Shown: positions 1-10,149 of the stretch, piece after piece | Position numbering within the stretch: position 1 is the first letter of the stretch | Layout of the letters: each line of letters starts with the position of its first letter | Origin: Plectrocnemia conspersa | Taxonomy: Eukaryota; Arthropoda; Insecta; Trichoptera; Polycentropodidae | Direction of reading: 5' to 3' | Assembly: GCA_009617715.1 (NCBI GenBank) | Contig: VTFK01000002.1 | Span: forward strand, 1,240,001-1,304,000 | DNA: 64,000 nucleotides | Notes under the pieces: model-generated | What the model was told of the DNA's origin: nothing | Database searches by the model: none | Seen by the model: only the letters and a program-made list of their open reading frames with translations | Made by a program: the position numbers and the translations under genes

Positions 1-618
1 AGGAATAAAGAAAAAAATTGATAACCATTCAACTTCTTGAAATTAGTAAATGAACGGTTAAAGAAGACTGGGTGTCACATTGCTAGTATATTTATTTTCA
101 AATCAGTATGCAATGACATTGTTTAACGCGTAATCATAATATGCTCTTAAATTGGTCGTTCACCATGAGATCAATCGATTCATTGGGAAAGAAAATAGGG
201 TGAAAATTATTTAGTCTGACGAAGTTTTTTGAAAACTTTTACATTTAAATAATTTACCCTTTTTTTGTATGAATAAATATTAATAATTAAATTTAACATT
301 ACAGTTAAATTAAAATAAGTCTTAGTCGTTTATAATTTTAAAAAAAAAATATTCACCTTGAGCTGTGAATGTACATAAAAGACTTGGAGAATAATATCCA
401 AGTAAAATGCCCAATACATTTTTTTTATATTTTCTTTAATAATGAAGCAACTATCTGCAATGATAGTTTTTATTTCATTTATCCCTTTTTTAAATTAGAA
501 ATAAATTCACCAATTAAAAATTTTATTCGACTAAATGTCCGGAACCCATTTAGACATAACACTTAACATTCTACTACTAAATTTAGTCCGTGTGGACATT
601 AACGTTCCATGAACTTAT
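1..618. other. Noncoding flank downstream of the TAF6-like gene
   Basis: No convincing exon is seen. The stretch lies 3' of the minus-strand TAF6-like gene. TTTATT at 469-474 reads AATAAA on the minus strand and could be its polyadenylation signal, about 145 bases past the stop codon. Bases about 105-158 resemble a stretch near 14985-15040 (separate entry). The ORF at 369-566 is AT-driven and has no recognisable motif. Confidence 0.5.
105..158. repeat. Dispersed repeat fragment, copy 1
   Basis: This stretch shares a block with about 14985-15040. Both contain TTAACGCG or TCAACGCG, then ATCAT and ATGCTCTTAAATT in the same order and spacing. After the shared block the two diverge. It is probably the end of an interspersed element, of no class I can name. 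Confidence 0.5.
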
Positions 619-2587
619 CTACCTCTTAATATATACAACGCAGATATTTACCAAAATAGCTTCATATAACCCAGGACGATAGATTTTATCATTAAGCCTA
701 TTAGACATTCCCTCAATCAGAGGCATATGAAACGTTAATCCGTCTACTAGAGCTTTTCTTCCTAAAGCAGTGAGGCACTCGACTAATGGTCCTGTTAACC
801 GTTCTTCAACACCTTTAGATAAATAATCTAATACTGCACTTCTTCCTAAAATATAAATTACATATAATAACTTATCGATTACCATTTAATTAACTTCAAC
901 GCATAACCATACCTAAGAATGCATATTGTGACCAGATAGTTACAAGCAGCAGTATTATCCTAAGAATTTGATCTGATAAGATACTTTCAGTCAACACGTT
1001 TGAAACTAGTATCGGAAACAACCTGTTCAACTGCAAATAACGAGTAACGTTAACATTTATGCAATTTAAAAAAACACAAAACTCATTATGACTCACCTGA
1101 GAGTAGACGTCAGTGTCGTAACAACACGGATTTATTAACAACGAATCCAATATATTTAAAGCTTGTTTATGCAGTATTTCATGCGACATCGGCGTTAATG
1201 ACGACTCGCTCAAAACTAACAGTGTTAAATTTATTAAATTAGGTATTATCGGCCCTATGTGAGTATTTGTACTCAAATCTCGTAACGCCACCCTGACCAA
1301 CTTCTGGTTGCCACTTAAGAGAGCTGAAAATATAACGAAATTAGTCAAATAGTTGTACAAATCGAATAGATAATGAATACTACTTTACCTCTTGCTATTT
1401 TATGGTAATAATTTTGTAAATTGGAACTTAGAGTATTGTTTCCCGATGTGCTTTTATTGTCGGTCACCCAGGAAACTGATAAGCTAGGCGGCGGTAGCGT
1501 TACTAAGGTTTGAGATTGAGTTGCTAATTCGACGAGATCAACGACAGGATCCTATAAGACATTAATGTAAACCATCAGAAGATTAGATACATATCAGATA
1601 CATACATAAAACATCACACTTAACGGCTAAAGAACTTTAAATTGCTTCGTCTAAAGCACAACGAAAATTCTGACTCATAAAATCAATTAAATTTGTCTTA
1701 CATTTTGTAATCATAAAATTTGCCAATATTTACATTAAAAGCACTCGGATCCATGTATAAAACACAAAGATGGTTGCAAATGAAATAATATTTTTTTTAT
1801 GAGTGGTTTATTATTATTAGGTATTATAATATTTAACAAAGTTTCATTTGTTCTAATTTTACACTTTATAATTGTATTCTCATTTTGAGAATATAAGTAG
1901 TATTTTTCTTAATCCTTAACAACCAACTTATAAAATTGAAAACATTAAATTTTGGTAAATAATAGTAACACAACTTGTAAATCATAAAGGATAACTACAA
2001 TATATTATCCTTCTTTCTCCATGCGCGAAAGCTCTTTTCTCTTTGAGATGGTAAATATAAAAAACTTTCAGTTCAATTGTACAAGATTGTGAACCAATTC
2101 AGCTAATTAATGCAACTACAAAACTACACCAATGTTCATTAATTTAATTCATCAGATTCCGCATTTTACATAGCAATACTCACAACCGGAAAGCAATAAT
2201 CCAAAATACTTACAACGGTTGTGCAAAGATTTTCCGTTTCACCTATCGGTACCCATTGCGGAGGTGAAGGGCCTAATATTGGTTCTGTATCCATTAACTT
2301 AAGTACTATATTTACATCTTCGACTTCCACGCGTGGCGACTTTTTATGCCTCGCGTGCAAAGCTACATTCTGCAACACAAATATTACATTGAAATTGTTA
2401 TTTTAAGTTCATGAACATTTATAATTTAAATTCTAAAACTTACGTGAATTAATTGTCTCAATTTATAACTCAAGTCTTCGGCAAGCGCAGCACAAGCCTC
2501 TTCGGTAATGTTTTCTATGGATATTTGCTCACTCATGCATTGCACCGACTCCGGACTTATCCCCGCATACTTGGAATGGGAAATATC
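619..2587 (-). CDS. TAF6-like subunit (histone fold plus HEAT region), six exons
   Basis: Minus-strand gene read as exons 2587-2444, 2369-2214, 1551-1389, 1323-1097, 1030-913 and 845-619. All junctions are GT/AG and phases join without a shift. The first two exons encode a histone fold (SPESVQCMSEQ, AALAEDLSYKLRQLI, VEVEDVNIVLKL) of the TAF6 type. The third carries the linker (LPPPSLSVSW). The rest matches the TAF6 C-terminal HEAT region (YYHKIARALLSGNQKLVRVA, DLSTNTHIGPIIPNLI) and ends YEAILVNICVVYIKR then stop, like the end of the HEAT domain in TAF6L. TAF6 proteins pair with TAF9 in TFIID; TAF6L works in SAGA-type coactivators. Wording in the histone fold and the HEAT start favours TAF6L over canonical TAF6, but I cannot separate them firmly. 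The N-terminus needs an upstream exon, probably 6713-6537, giving about 403 residues. Confidence 0.85.
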
Positions 2588-2843
2588 CTGAAAAATACAC
2601 ATATTCATAAATTAGGATGCAAACGTCTATTGTAAATAAATTAATCTTGACATTGTGTACATACAATGTTAAAATGTCCATTACGTGTTTCAGATAAGAA
2701 ATCATATCACAGACAACAAAATAAATTAACGCTATTTATTCACAGAGTTGAATTACAAAGATTACATTTATATTATCTAACTCTACATGAATAAGATAGT
2801 TTATATATATAGAGAATACAGTTACTTAACACATTCAATACGA

Positions 2844-3428
2844 TGGTTCTAGGAAAGTACACCGACCAGTAAATTTGTGGAAATGGAAAATTTTCCAACC
2901 CGTAATTAGTCGAACGGAAAGTTTACAGATTCTACAATTGATAGCCGATGATTTATTAATTAAAAACCATGAAACGTCAGTAATCGTACTTAATTTCTTT
3001 GTTCGTCATTTTATCTGTCAAATACATACGAAATTTATTTTCTAAGCAATTAGATAATTTAACTTTGCTCAAACAATAAAGAAAACAAGAATAGTTCACA
3101 GAATTAGGAATAACAAAAAAAAATTTAAGGCGACAATAAAAATAATTAGTCACCCAGCAAAGAAACAGCGGCAAATGAACATCCTAGAACCTTATTTTAT
3201 CGCTCCATATTAAATCTCAATAGTGACGGAAATATTAAAAAAAAATTATATGTATTTGACACATAAAATGGCAAAGAAATTAAATATGTTAACTGACGTT
3301 TCATGGTTTTTAATAAATAAATCATCGGCGATCAATTGTAGAATGAGTGAACTTTCCATTCTACGAATTGCGGGTAGGTGAATTTTTCATTTGACAAATT
3401 TACTGATCGGTGAACTTTCTGGATACCG
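2844..3428. mobile_element. Non-autonomous DNA transposon (MITE) with ~150-bp inverted repeats
   Basis: About 150 bases at 2844-2995 are an imperfect inverted copy of about 3275-3428. Shared blocks include ACCATGAAACGTCAGT, CGATGATTTATT and CAGTAAATTTGT. Exact 7-bp direct repeats AATACGA flank it at 2837-2843 and 3429-3435, as expected of a target-site duplication. There is no transposase ORF. It lies in the presumed first intron of the TAF6-like gene. Superfamily is not clear from the ends. Confidence 0.8.
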
Positions 3429-3531
3429 AATACGACAATAACATGTTTACAGTACTAAATGGACATGAGAGCCGCATTCTCCGCATTAAATGTGTTGTTT
3501 ACAATTGATCTATAACGAGAGCATTTCGAAG

Positions 3532-3583
3532 TTTCAGAATTTAAGTAAATGCAAATTTCATTGCATTTACTTGAATTCTGAAA
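3532..3583. repeat. Near-perfect hairpin, 23-bp arms
   Basis: Arms 3532-3554 and 3561-3583 are reverse complements except for one position, separated by a 6-base loop. It is outside the neighbouring MITE. See the finding on scattered hairpins. Confidence 0.85.
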
Positions 3584-3759
3584 TAAATTTTATTTTAATA
3601 TGGTCGCATAGTATTTGGTAAATTTGTTCAAAGACAATACGTGGATACTTGCTAGCTGCTGGTGATGTGGCTCATACATTAAATAAGAAAAACAGACTGG
3701 CTTCTAAAATATGTATTGCCAGTGAAAATATGTACAATACTAGTAAAAAAAATTAGATC

Positions 3760-3995
3760 ATCATAAAAGCTAGATTGCACCCAAAAGATAAACATTTGAT
3801 TCCACCAAGTGTTGCTCACAATTGATCAAACTGAAAGAAGCAATTGACAGGAAGTCGCTAGAGATGGCCAATAGAAAGAATATTGTGTTCCACTATGACA
3901 ATGCCAGACCTCACGTTTCTATGAAGACTCAACAAAAATTGTTGCAAAGACTCAAGGGTTCATGTCCCCTTTGGGTGCCCAATGCATACTGACAA
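3760..3995 (+). pseudogene. Mariner-family transposase relic
   Basis: Plus-strand translation gives LKEAIDRKSLEMANRKNIVF then HYDNARPHVS and TQQKLLQ. This is the mariner catalytic region around the second Asp (H.DNARPH). A weak upstream block (ARLHPKDKH) also fits. Frames shift and stops interrupt it, and no inverted ends were found, so it is a dead internal fragment. Confidence 0.75.
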
Positions 3996-4029
3996 TAATT
4001 TTCTTCGTGGCTTCTATAGGTATCCGCGG

Positions 4030-4140
4030 TCAAGTGGTTGAAGATTATTATTTTTTATTATTTATTTATTTATTAAAATTAAGACCATCATGACCTGACA
4101 GGTTAACCTTATGCGTCACTATGGCGAAAAGCATAAAATA
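4030..4140 (-). repeat. Retroposon 3' end with A-rich tail, copy 1
   Basis: Read on the minus strand, the block ending in ACCTGTCAGGTCATGATGG is followed by TCTTAATTTTAATAAATAAA, a typical 3' tail of a LINE or SINE. The same block, tail included, recurs at 47900-47998 with about five differences in the core. Only the 3' end remains. Confidence 0.6.
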
Positions 4141-4625
4141 TATTAAAAGTTTAAAAATACATATACATATACACACATATACACTACAAAAATGAAATAC
4201 TTATACTCAACATATTCATCCTAAATAATACACCTATTTTTCTATTATTTATGATTATGTAATTACATTGTTCCTTAACACTAGATTTACGGCATCCAGC
4301 AAATTGACGGGTTTCCAATTTGCTTTGCAAATCTGTCTGCATACTAAATATCTGCATAAAAAATACCGTCTGTTTTGAAATAAGCAGTATTTTTTCTAGG
4401 TTTTTTATAATTGAACAATGCAAATATATTAACTATTTTTATTTTCGGAAACTTCTTATTTTTGAAAATCTGGTCACTATATACCTATCTCTACCGACAC
4501 TCGTCAAACTGACGGATTTGGTTAATATCTCTATTGAATTTGTCTCATTAGTGAAATTGTTACGTATGAAACAACATAATCATAGTGTGACAATTTGTGT
4601 GAAGCAATGAAGAATGTCATTAGCT

Positions 4626-5005
4626 GGTGCCATACACGCACGGGCACATCCGACGGATCTGCCCGTCCCGGGTGCCTGGCGGACAAATCCAGTGGTGTGT
4701 GGTGAGAAAAGACACAGATTTGTCTGTCCATGCTTAAAACGAATAGATTGAACACGGACAGACAGATCCGAGCACCACGTTTGCACGTGTGCGCTTTTTA
4801 TTTGTCCATTCTTAAAGAAATTCTTCCAAACAGATAAAATCACCACATATTACAGTAAGTTTTTGCTGTTTCAAAAAAGACATCAGACAACCGTTTTTTT
4901 TAATAAGTATTAAGACTGATTTCCGAGTTCAGACAGTTTGTATGTGGCGAAGCTCGAACAAATCTGTCCTGGTGTCTGTCGGACATATCTGTGCGTGTGG
5001 AATAG
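4626..5005. mobile_element. Small inverted-repeat element (MITE-like)
   Basis: The left stretch 4626-4700 (ACACGCACGGGCACATCCGA, GACAAATC) resembles the reverse complement of about 4935-5005 (CACACGCACAGATATGTCCG, GACAGATTTGTT). A third related block lies at 4710-4770. The GC-richer ends around an AT-rich core and lack of coding sequence suggest a non-autonomous DNA element. Ends and target duplication are not resolved. Confidence 0.5.
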
Positions 5006-5398
5006 GTTTTTAAAAAAAACTCTAGTTATAAGCCACACAATTTCTATTGATGAACAATTATTCCCAACGAAATCTAAATGCCAATTCACCCAATATATGT
5101 TGAATAAGCCGTATAAATTTGCTATAAAATGTTGGTTGGCAGTCGATTTAAAATATATTTTAAATGGTTTTCCTTATTTGGGAAAAGTTGAAACCCGATC
5201 ATGGACAACTTTAAATAAACGCATAGTTTTAAAATTGGCAAGTGGAACATAACAACTAATATTTTTTTAAAGGGTGTACAAAATGTAAAAAGATTGTGTG
5301 TGGAAGGTGTTCTAAAAATTTGATTATATCTCTTTCCGCTCGTTTCGAGAAAATGGCACAAGCAATTTTTTACTTATTTTTGAATTGACAAATAATAA

Positions 5399-5720
5399 GG
5401 TGACCAGACATACTCCTCAAAAAAATTTTCATTTGTCCTTCTTGAACAAAACTTTCTGAAATGGCCTTCAAACAAAGTTTTCCGACATGACCCTTTTTTT
5501 AGCTCTCAGAATCTGTCCTACTTTATCCTCTTCGAAAAAATTCCAAGATGGTCTTCGAAGGAAAATTTCCAAAATGACTTTTTTTTAGCTCCCATAGCAA
5601 TTTGTCCTTTATCCTCCTCGAACAAAAATCTCCATAATGACTTTATTTTTTTTAGCTTCCACAGCGCTTTATCTTCTTCGAATAAAAATTTTCGAGTTGG
5701 CATCCTTTGATATTTTCAAA
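5399..5720. repeat. Diverged tandem block within a dispersed repeat, copy 1
   Basis: The block opens GGTGACCAGACATACTCCTC and contains three to four diverged units with CTTTATCCTCTTCGA, an A-rich part, and ATGACTTTTTTTTAGCTCCC. A second copy begins GGTGACCAGACGTCCTTCTT at 10428. Both end near TGATATTTT. It is an interspersed repeat, class unknown. Confidence 0.6.
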
Positions 5721-6536
5721 ACCTGATAACCTTATAAATAAGTAATTTTAAATACGCCAAAAAATAGAATACAAACATATTTTAAACTGATAAAAATGGT
5801 TGATTTGATGAAACCAGTCTCACAAAGATAAGTTATTGAGTTAAGTGCAAAAACCAGGAAATCTGTTTCACTTTGGTTCAAAAAAAGTAACAAAGTTGCC
5901 AAGAAAATATTTGTAACTCTCAATGAACAGCTAAGACAGTTTATCTTCACGTGCAACTTATTATTTATATATACAAATATATTTTCATAAAAGCAAATCA
6001 GAAAGTGGAGGCAGCGACATGGGATATATTTATATATTATGTGTACTACTTAATATTTCTCATTTGACTTGATTTGGTAATCTAAATGATAAAAACTATT
6101 GGAAGTTTGCAGTCCACCATTTGAGTAGCACTGATTTACGGAGAAATGTATCATTAAATAGAAAAAAAGCATTTTAGCCCTTTCTCCTAGTTTGATTTAT
6201 TACCGATTTTTTTATCCAACTTAATTCGTCATAGTATTCAGATTCAACACATGAATATTGGCTTTAAGACCAAAAAATTCGACCATATCAATAAAAATTC
6301 AAATAAATTTGGGCCAAAACGTCAACATTGACAGTGCGCGTGTTTAGCCGTATCGACGCAATCGGACGATAAAAAGCACGCACTTCGAATCCAACCGTGT
6401 GACAATTAGCGAATGTCGAAACGTATGCGAACCGGTTTGCGAGCACTGGTTGATTGTTTGTTTTCACACGCGACCGTTTGTTTTGACACGGGTTATTTTT
6501 CAATTCGGGGGGATAGGTCGCCGAGTGAACGATTAC

Positions 6537-6713
6537 CTTCTCCGGGGGCGGCTGATGGTCGGAGGCCGAGGATGCGGCGGCGGCGGCCGAGGCGGAGGCA
6601 GACGACGAGGGCGAAGGCGCCAGCGGATGTGGCCTCCTCCTGACCGCTGACGCCGACGCCGGCGCCTGGGCGGTGGCGTGCGGCGCCCCCGAGCCCACCG
6701 GCTTCGTCTTCAT
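6537..6713 (-). CDS. Probable first coding exon of the TAF6-like gene
   Basis: The minus-strand ATG at 6713 opens a 59-codon exon ending in GAAG before a GTAATC donor, phase 0. The acceptor at 2587, start of the TAF6-like histone-fold exon, is also phase 0 and lacks its own start. The peptide is low complexity: MKTKPVGSGAPHATAQ, then Ala/Ser runs, ending DHQPPPEK. The GC content is far above the surroundings, as often in promoter-proximal exons. Joining gives a 403-residue protein with a disordered head. The link spans a 3.95-kb intron and rests on phase and order only; a short exon elsewhere is possible. Confidence 0.45.
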
Positions 6714-6901
6714 GGGCGCCTGTCAAGTGTCAACGCCACATGCCGCAACACCGGCCACACACAATCGACGGGTGCTGCCATATAAAAAAAACGGCTTCCC
6801 GCCATCTGCCGGCCGATCCCTCGCCCGACCCGCAACGGAATATTTCATCAAAAACACATTCTTCGTATAATTAATTCTTATTCGCATTATTATATAAACA
6901 C

Positions 6902-7500
6902 CCATTAAATGGTGTGTATATATTATTTTAAAAGTTTACCTTATTTACCTTCCCTTTACAGCACATGTGAGCAACCCCCGGCCCGCAGCACGTTTTGATA
7001 CGGCCCACGGATATGTGGAGCTTCGATCATAGCAAAAGTCGTGCAGTTACTTAAAAACATGAAACGTATCGAGGTATTTTTTTCATAATACCTAAATAAA
7101 TAATATCATCAATAGATACAATGTTATAATCATATGCACTCTCTGCACCCGGATAAACTAAGCTGGTTAATTCTTGTTGATTTCACACAAAAAAATAGCA
7201 TTTGTATCTGCTTGTCGTTGCAAGTAATGTCCCGAAAAATATTTTTCAAAGCGTACTATTGTCCGACGAAACGTTATTGAACATTTAGCGGTAGTTAATT
7301 TGCCATTACCCATTAGCGGTAGTCGATTACATCTCGGTTAATAAAGTTAATTATGAGTCATTACTAATAAATTTTAATTAAGATATACTGCGATTATTCT
7401 CCTATCTTTAAGACTACAATGTAGCGTTGTTTCTAATTTAAATTTAAATTAAAATAAATAGAAAATTATATAAATTGTAGTTTATTTATTATTTTTAGGC
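6902..7500. other. Noncoding stretch upstream of the presumed TAF6-like promoter
   Basis: No ORF or repeat that I recognise. A GC-richer patch (6970-7020) is followed by ordinary AT-rich DNA up to the transposon nest. Confidence 0.4.
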
Positions 7501-7921
7501 TATTTTGGTGAACGGGTGGTGACGGGTGACAACTTTGTACAGATTGAGCCGCTGCAGTAGTATTTATTGAGAGTATATAGTTTACATGTTATTTACTTTT
7601 TATTTATATACTTGTGAATGGTAAACGAAGCAACACCAGCAGCTGTTTCTCCGTCGAGGTCTACCAAAAGAACGTTTGCCCTCCGCCGACTTCACGTTAG
7701 TATTACCAGGGCCGGCCCTAGGTTATTTTGCGCCCCAAGCAAAAACTAAATTTGCACCCATCCCGCCAAATAATATTTTAACAACTCATTACATTAGCTT
7801 AAAAATATAATTCAAATTAAAGTAATTTAATTTTATATTTGACACGATACTCTTTTTGCTATTGTGGATATCTAAGAATTTGTAGTTTTTTTCGTCGCGA
7901 TTTTTTACGTGTGAAATAATC

Positions 7922-8314
7922 TAGGGCCGGCCTGAGGGGCAGGCAGTATAGGCGGTCGCCTAGGGCGCTAGATCTTGTGGGGCGCGGTGATACCAATTAA
8001 AGGCGCAATATTCACTTAAAATTATCAAACAATATTATTAAAGAATATAATCTGATATTATTTTTTTTGTATACACTACTGTGTACTCTTTAGATTATTT
8101 CACGCGTAAAAAATTGCGACGAAAAATAAACTACAAATTTTTAAATACTCATAATCGCAAAAAAGAGTATGGTGTCAAATATAATATTAAATTACTTTAA
8201 TTTAAAATATATTTTTGCGCTCCTGTTATGAGTTATTTAAGTATTATTAGGGGGGGGGGGAATGAGCAAATTTAGTTTTTGCCTGGGGCGCCAAATAACC
8301 TAGGGTAAGCCCTG
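7922..8314. mobile_element. Second hAT-like copy nested in reverse orientation
   Basis: It begins TAGGGCCGGCCTGAGGGGC and ends ACCTAGGGTAAGCCCTG. Perfect 8-bp repeats AAATAATC flank it at 7914-7921 and 8315-8322. Its left end matches the right end of the surrounding element and its right end matches that element's left end, so it is the same family inserted backwards. At 393 bp it gives the likely basic size of the non-autonomous unit. A run of about ten G near 8251 is its only odd internal feature. Confidence 0.85.
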
Positions 8315-8430
8315 AAATAATCTATAAAGTACAGTAAGGTGTACCAAAAAACTAATCTTCTTGGAAACGTGAAACTCACAATGAGAAATGTCAAGTGCCA
8401 AGTGAGCACTAATAGAAGCCTTTAACTCCA

Positions 8431-9095
8431 TTGAATCATCAGCCTGGAAAATGGGCGTCGAAGATCATTGAAACAAAAACAAAATACATGTCGGTTATGC
8501 CTAGTTTGAAGAGCCAGTATCCTGAAAATCTAAAAATGAACGAGTACACTTTTGAGTGTGTCGGTGACTTAATATACCTCGGAAACCTGTTAATAGCTAC
8601 AACAATGTCAGCAAGGAAATCAAGAGACGAAAAGTGTCAGAAAATATATGCTATTTCAGCCTAATAAAACAAATCAAATCGCGGATACTATCTCATCGTA
8701 CAAAAATATTGCTCTACAAAACGCTTATCAGACCAGTTCTGACATACGATTCAGAGAGCTGGACACTTACCAGGGCTGACGAAAGGCTGCTTGACATATT
8801 CGAGAGGAAAGTGTTCCGCAGGATATATGACGCTATATACGAGAGTAACGAGTGGCGTATACGAAACAATCGGGAGCTCTACAACTTCTTCCAAGAAGAG
8901 AGTGTCTCCACCTTCATCAGAGCTGGAAGACTCCAGGAAGGAAGTTGGAAGAAAAATACGATTCTAACCGGTGAATCTTCGGTTTGTATGAAGTTTAAAA
9001 AATGGGATAGTGAACCTAACTTAACCGGCGAACGGTTGATGATGCTCGATTTATATAAAGTTAAGAAATATGGAACAGCGTACGTAGCCAATTAA
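8431..9095 (+). pseudogene. Non-LTR retrotransposon reverse transcriptase relic (C-terminal part)
   Basis: Two overlapping plus-strand frames, 8431-8664 and 8634-9095, join across a frameshift. The first has TKYMSVMPSLKS and FECVGDLIYLGNLL. The second has ILLYKTLIRPVLTYDSESWT, ADERLLDIFERKVFRRIY and RNNRELYNFF. This order is typical of the thumb/C-terminal part of insect endonuclease-reverse transcriptase ORFs. There is no start, catalytic box or endonuclease domain. It sits between the hAT-like ends. Confidence 0.85.
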
Positions 9096-9425
9096 TGATT
9101 GGTATACATGAAGTTTAATTGCTTAGTAGTGAACTTAATCTATGAGCTCCTCTCCATACTGTTATTCTTTCAACAGCCCGACTTCGCGGCTCTACCTTCT
9201 TGAATTTGTACCAAATATAAATAATATATGCATGTTTTTATTGCTTTACAGCAAATCTCTTAGGCTAGATAATATCAAATTATATTATTTAACAATATTG
9301 GTTGATAATTTTAAGTGAATATTGAATCTTTCTTTTGTATCACGGTGCCCTACCAGATCTAGCGCCCCATGCGATCGCCCGTACTGCCTGCCCTTCAGGC
9401 TGGCCCTGAGTGATACCAGAGTGCA

Positions 9426-9510
9426 GCCAAGTTTTGGCCATAATGATTAAAAAAATAAATACCTACATAAATAAAGTGTGGGACTAGATTTGTTATGGCT
9501 AAAACTTGGC
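9426..9510. repeat. Small inverted-repeat insert, 18-bp arms
   Basis: GCCAAGTTTTGGCCATAA at 9426-9443 pairs with 9493-9510 at 17 of 18 positions, with about 49 AT-rich bases between. It lies in the right arm of the outermost element and is probably another tiny insertion. Confidence 0.7.
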
Positions 9511-10149
9511 GGCAATTGAGTAGCACTGGCGTGACGGTTATTCTCTCCACTGGCAATCTTCAAGCGATTCGGACGGGCGACAAGCGTCCGCCCAGGTACT
9601 TCTGTAAATAAACATGTCAACAATTCATATGAACGATATGAGTTGTTTACATGCTTAAAAACATTACTGCAGCGACTCAATCTGTGTCTAACTGCCAGCC
9701 GTCACCATCCCCGTCACCAAAAAAGCATTCCACTATCATAAATATTCTTTGTGCCTAAAAAAATAAAACAGACAGATTTTTGTTGTTATTTTATTTTGTT
9801 TATCAATTTTATAGGAGGATGATTTTTTGTAGAGTGCCTTAAAATGTAAAAATAATAAAAAAGGTTTAATAAAAACGAAAAACATATTATTCTATATTTT
9901 TTGTAAATAAAAATTTGTTTTATGCTACCCCGTGTTCGATGTTACCCCTCATTTTTATTTATATTATTTTGTATATATAATAATTGCTATCAGCAATTAA
10001 AAATTTAATTAGTGATAAGGATTATTTTAATTATAAGTAATATTTTTTAATAAGTCTATTATTGAATTAGTATTGCAGCTCCAAATTATATTCTTTGTAG
10101 GTTATATTTGCTTGATAGACGTCAAAGTGACGTTTCTCGCTGAGCCAAA

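Larger units (their letters stand above)
7707..9408. mobile_element. hAT-like element inserted in the outer element
   Basis: Left end CAGGGCCGGCCCTAGG; right end, reverse-complemented, CAGGGCCAGCCTGAAGGGC. Flanking 8-mers AGTATTAC (7699-7706) and AGTGATAC (9409-9416) match at six of eight bases, consistent with an aged 8-bp hAT duplication. These are typical hAT-type ends. The two subterminal regions differ: the left has TTATTTTGCGCCCC, the right GGCAGGCAGTA. The interior holds a reversed copy of the same family and a reverse transcriptase relic. Confidence 0.75.
7505..9725. mobile_element. Outermost long-TIR DNA element of the transposon nest
   Basis: The left arm from about 7505 is an imperfect inverted copy of the right arm ending about 9725. 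Both carry ACAGATTGAG, CCGCTGCAGTA or TCGCTGCAGTA, and GGTGACGG motifs. The similarity runs inward for about 200 bases on each side, to CACGTTAGTATTACC on the left and its counterpart on the right. No transposase was found. Almost all of the inside is later insertions. A second copy of the left arm lies at 27244-27480. Confidence 0.65.

Noticed and set aside
2221..2635. Plus-strand ORFs at 2221-2406 and 2453-2635
   Set aside because: They lie exactly opposite the TAF6-like histone-fold exons and are shadows of them.
6399..6870. Plus-strand ORFs rich in Arg and Gly opposite the proposed TAF6-like first exon
   Set aside because: They arise from the GC-rich stretch read backwards. They show no domain and no splice logic; the minus-strand reading fits the gene better.
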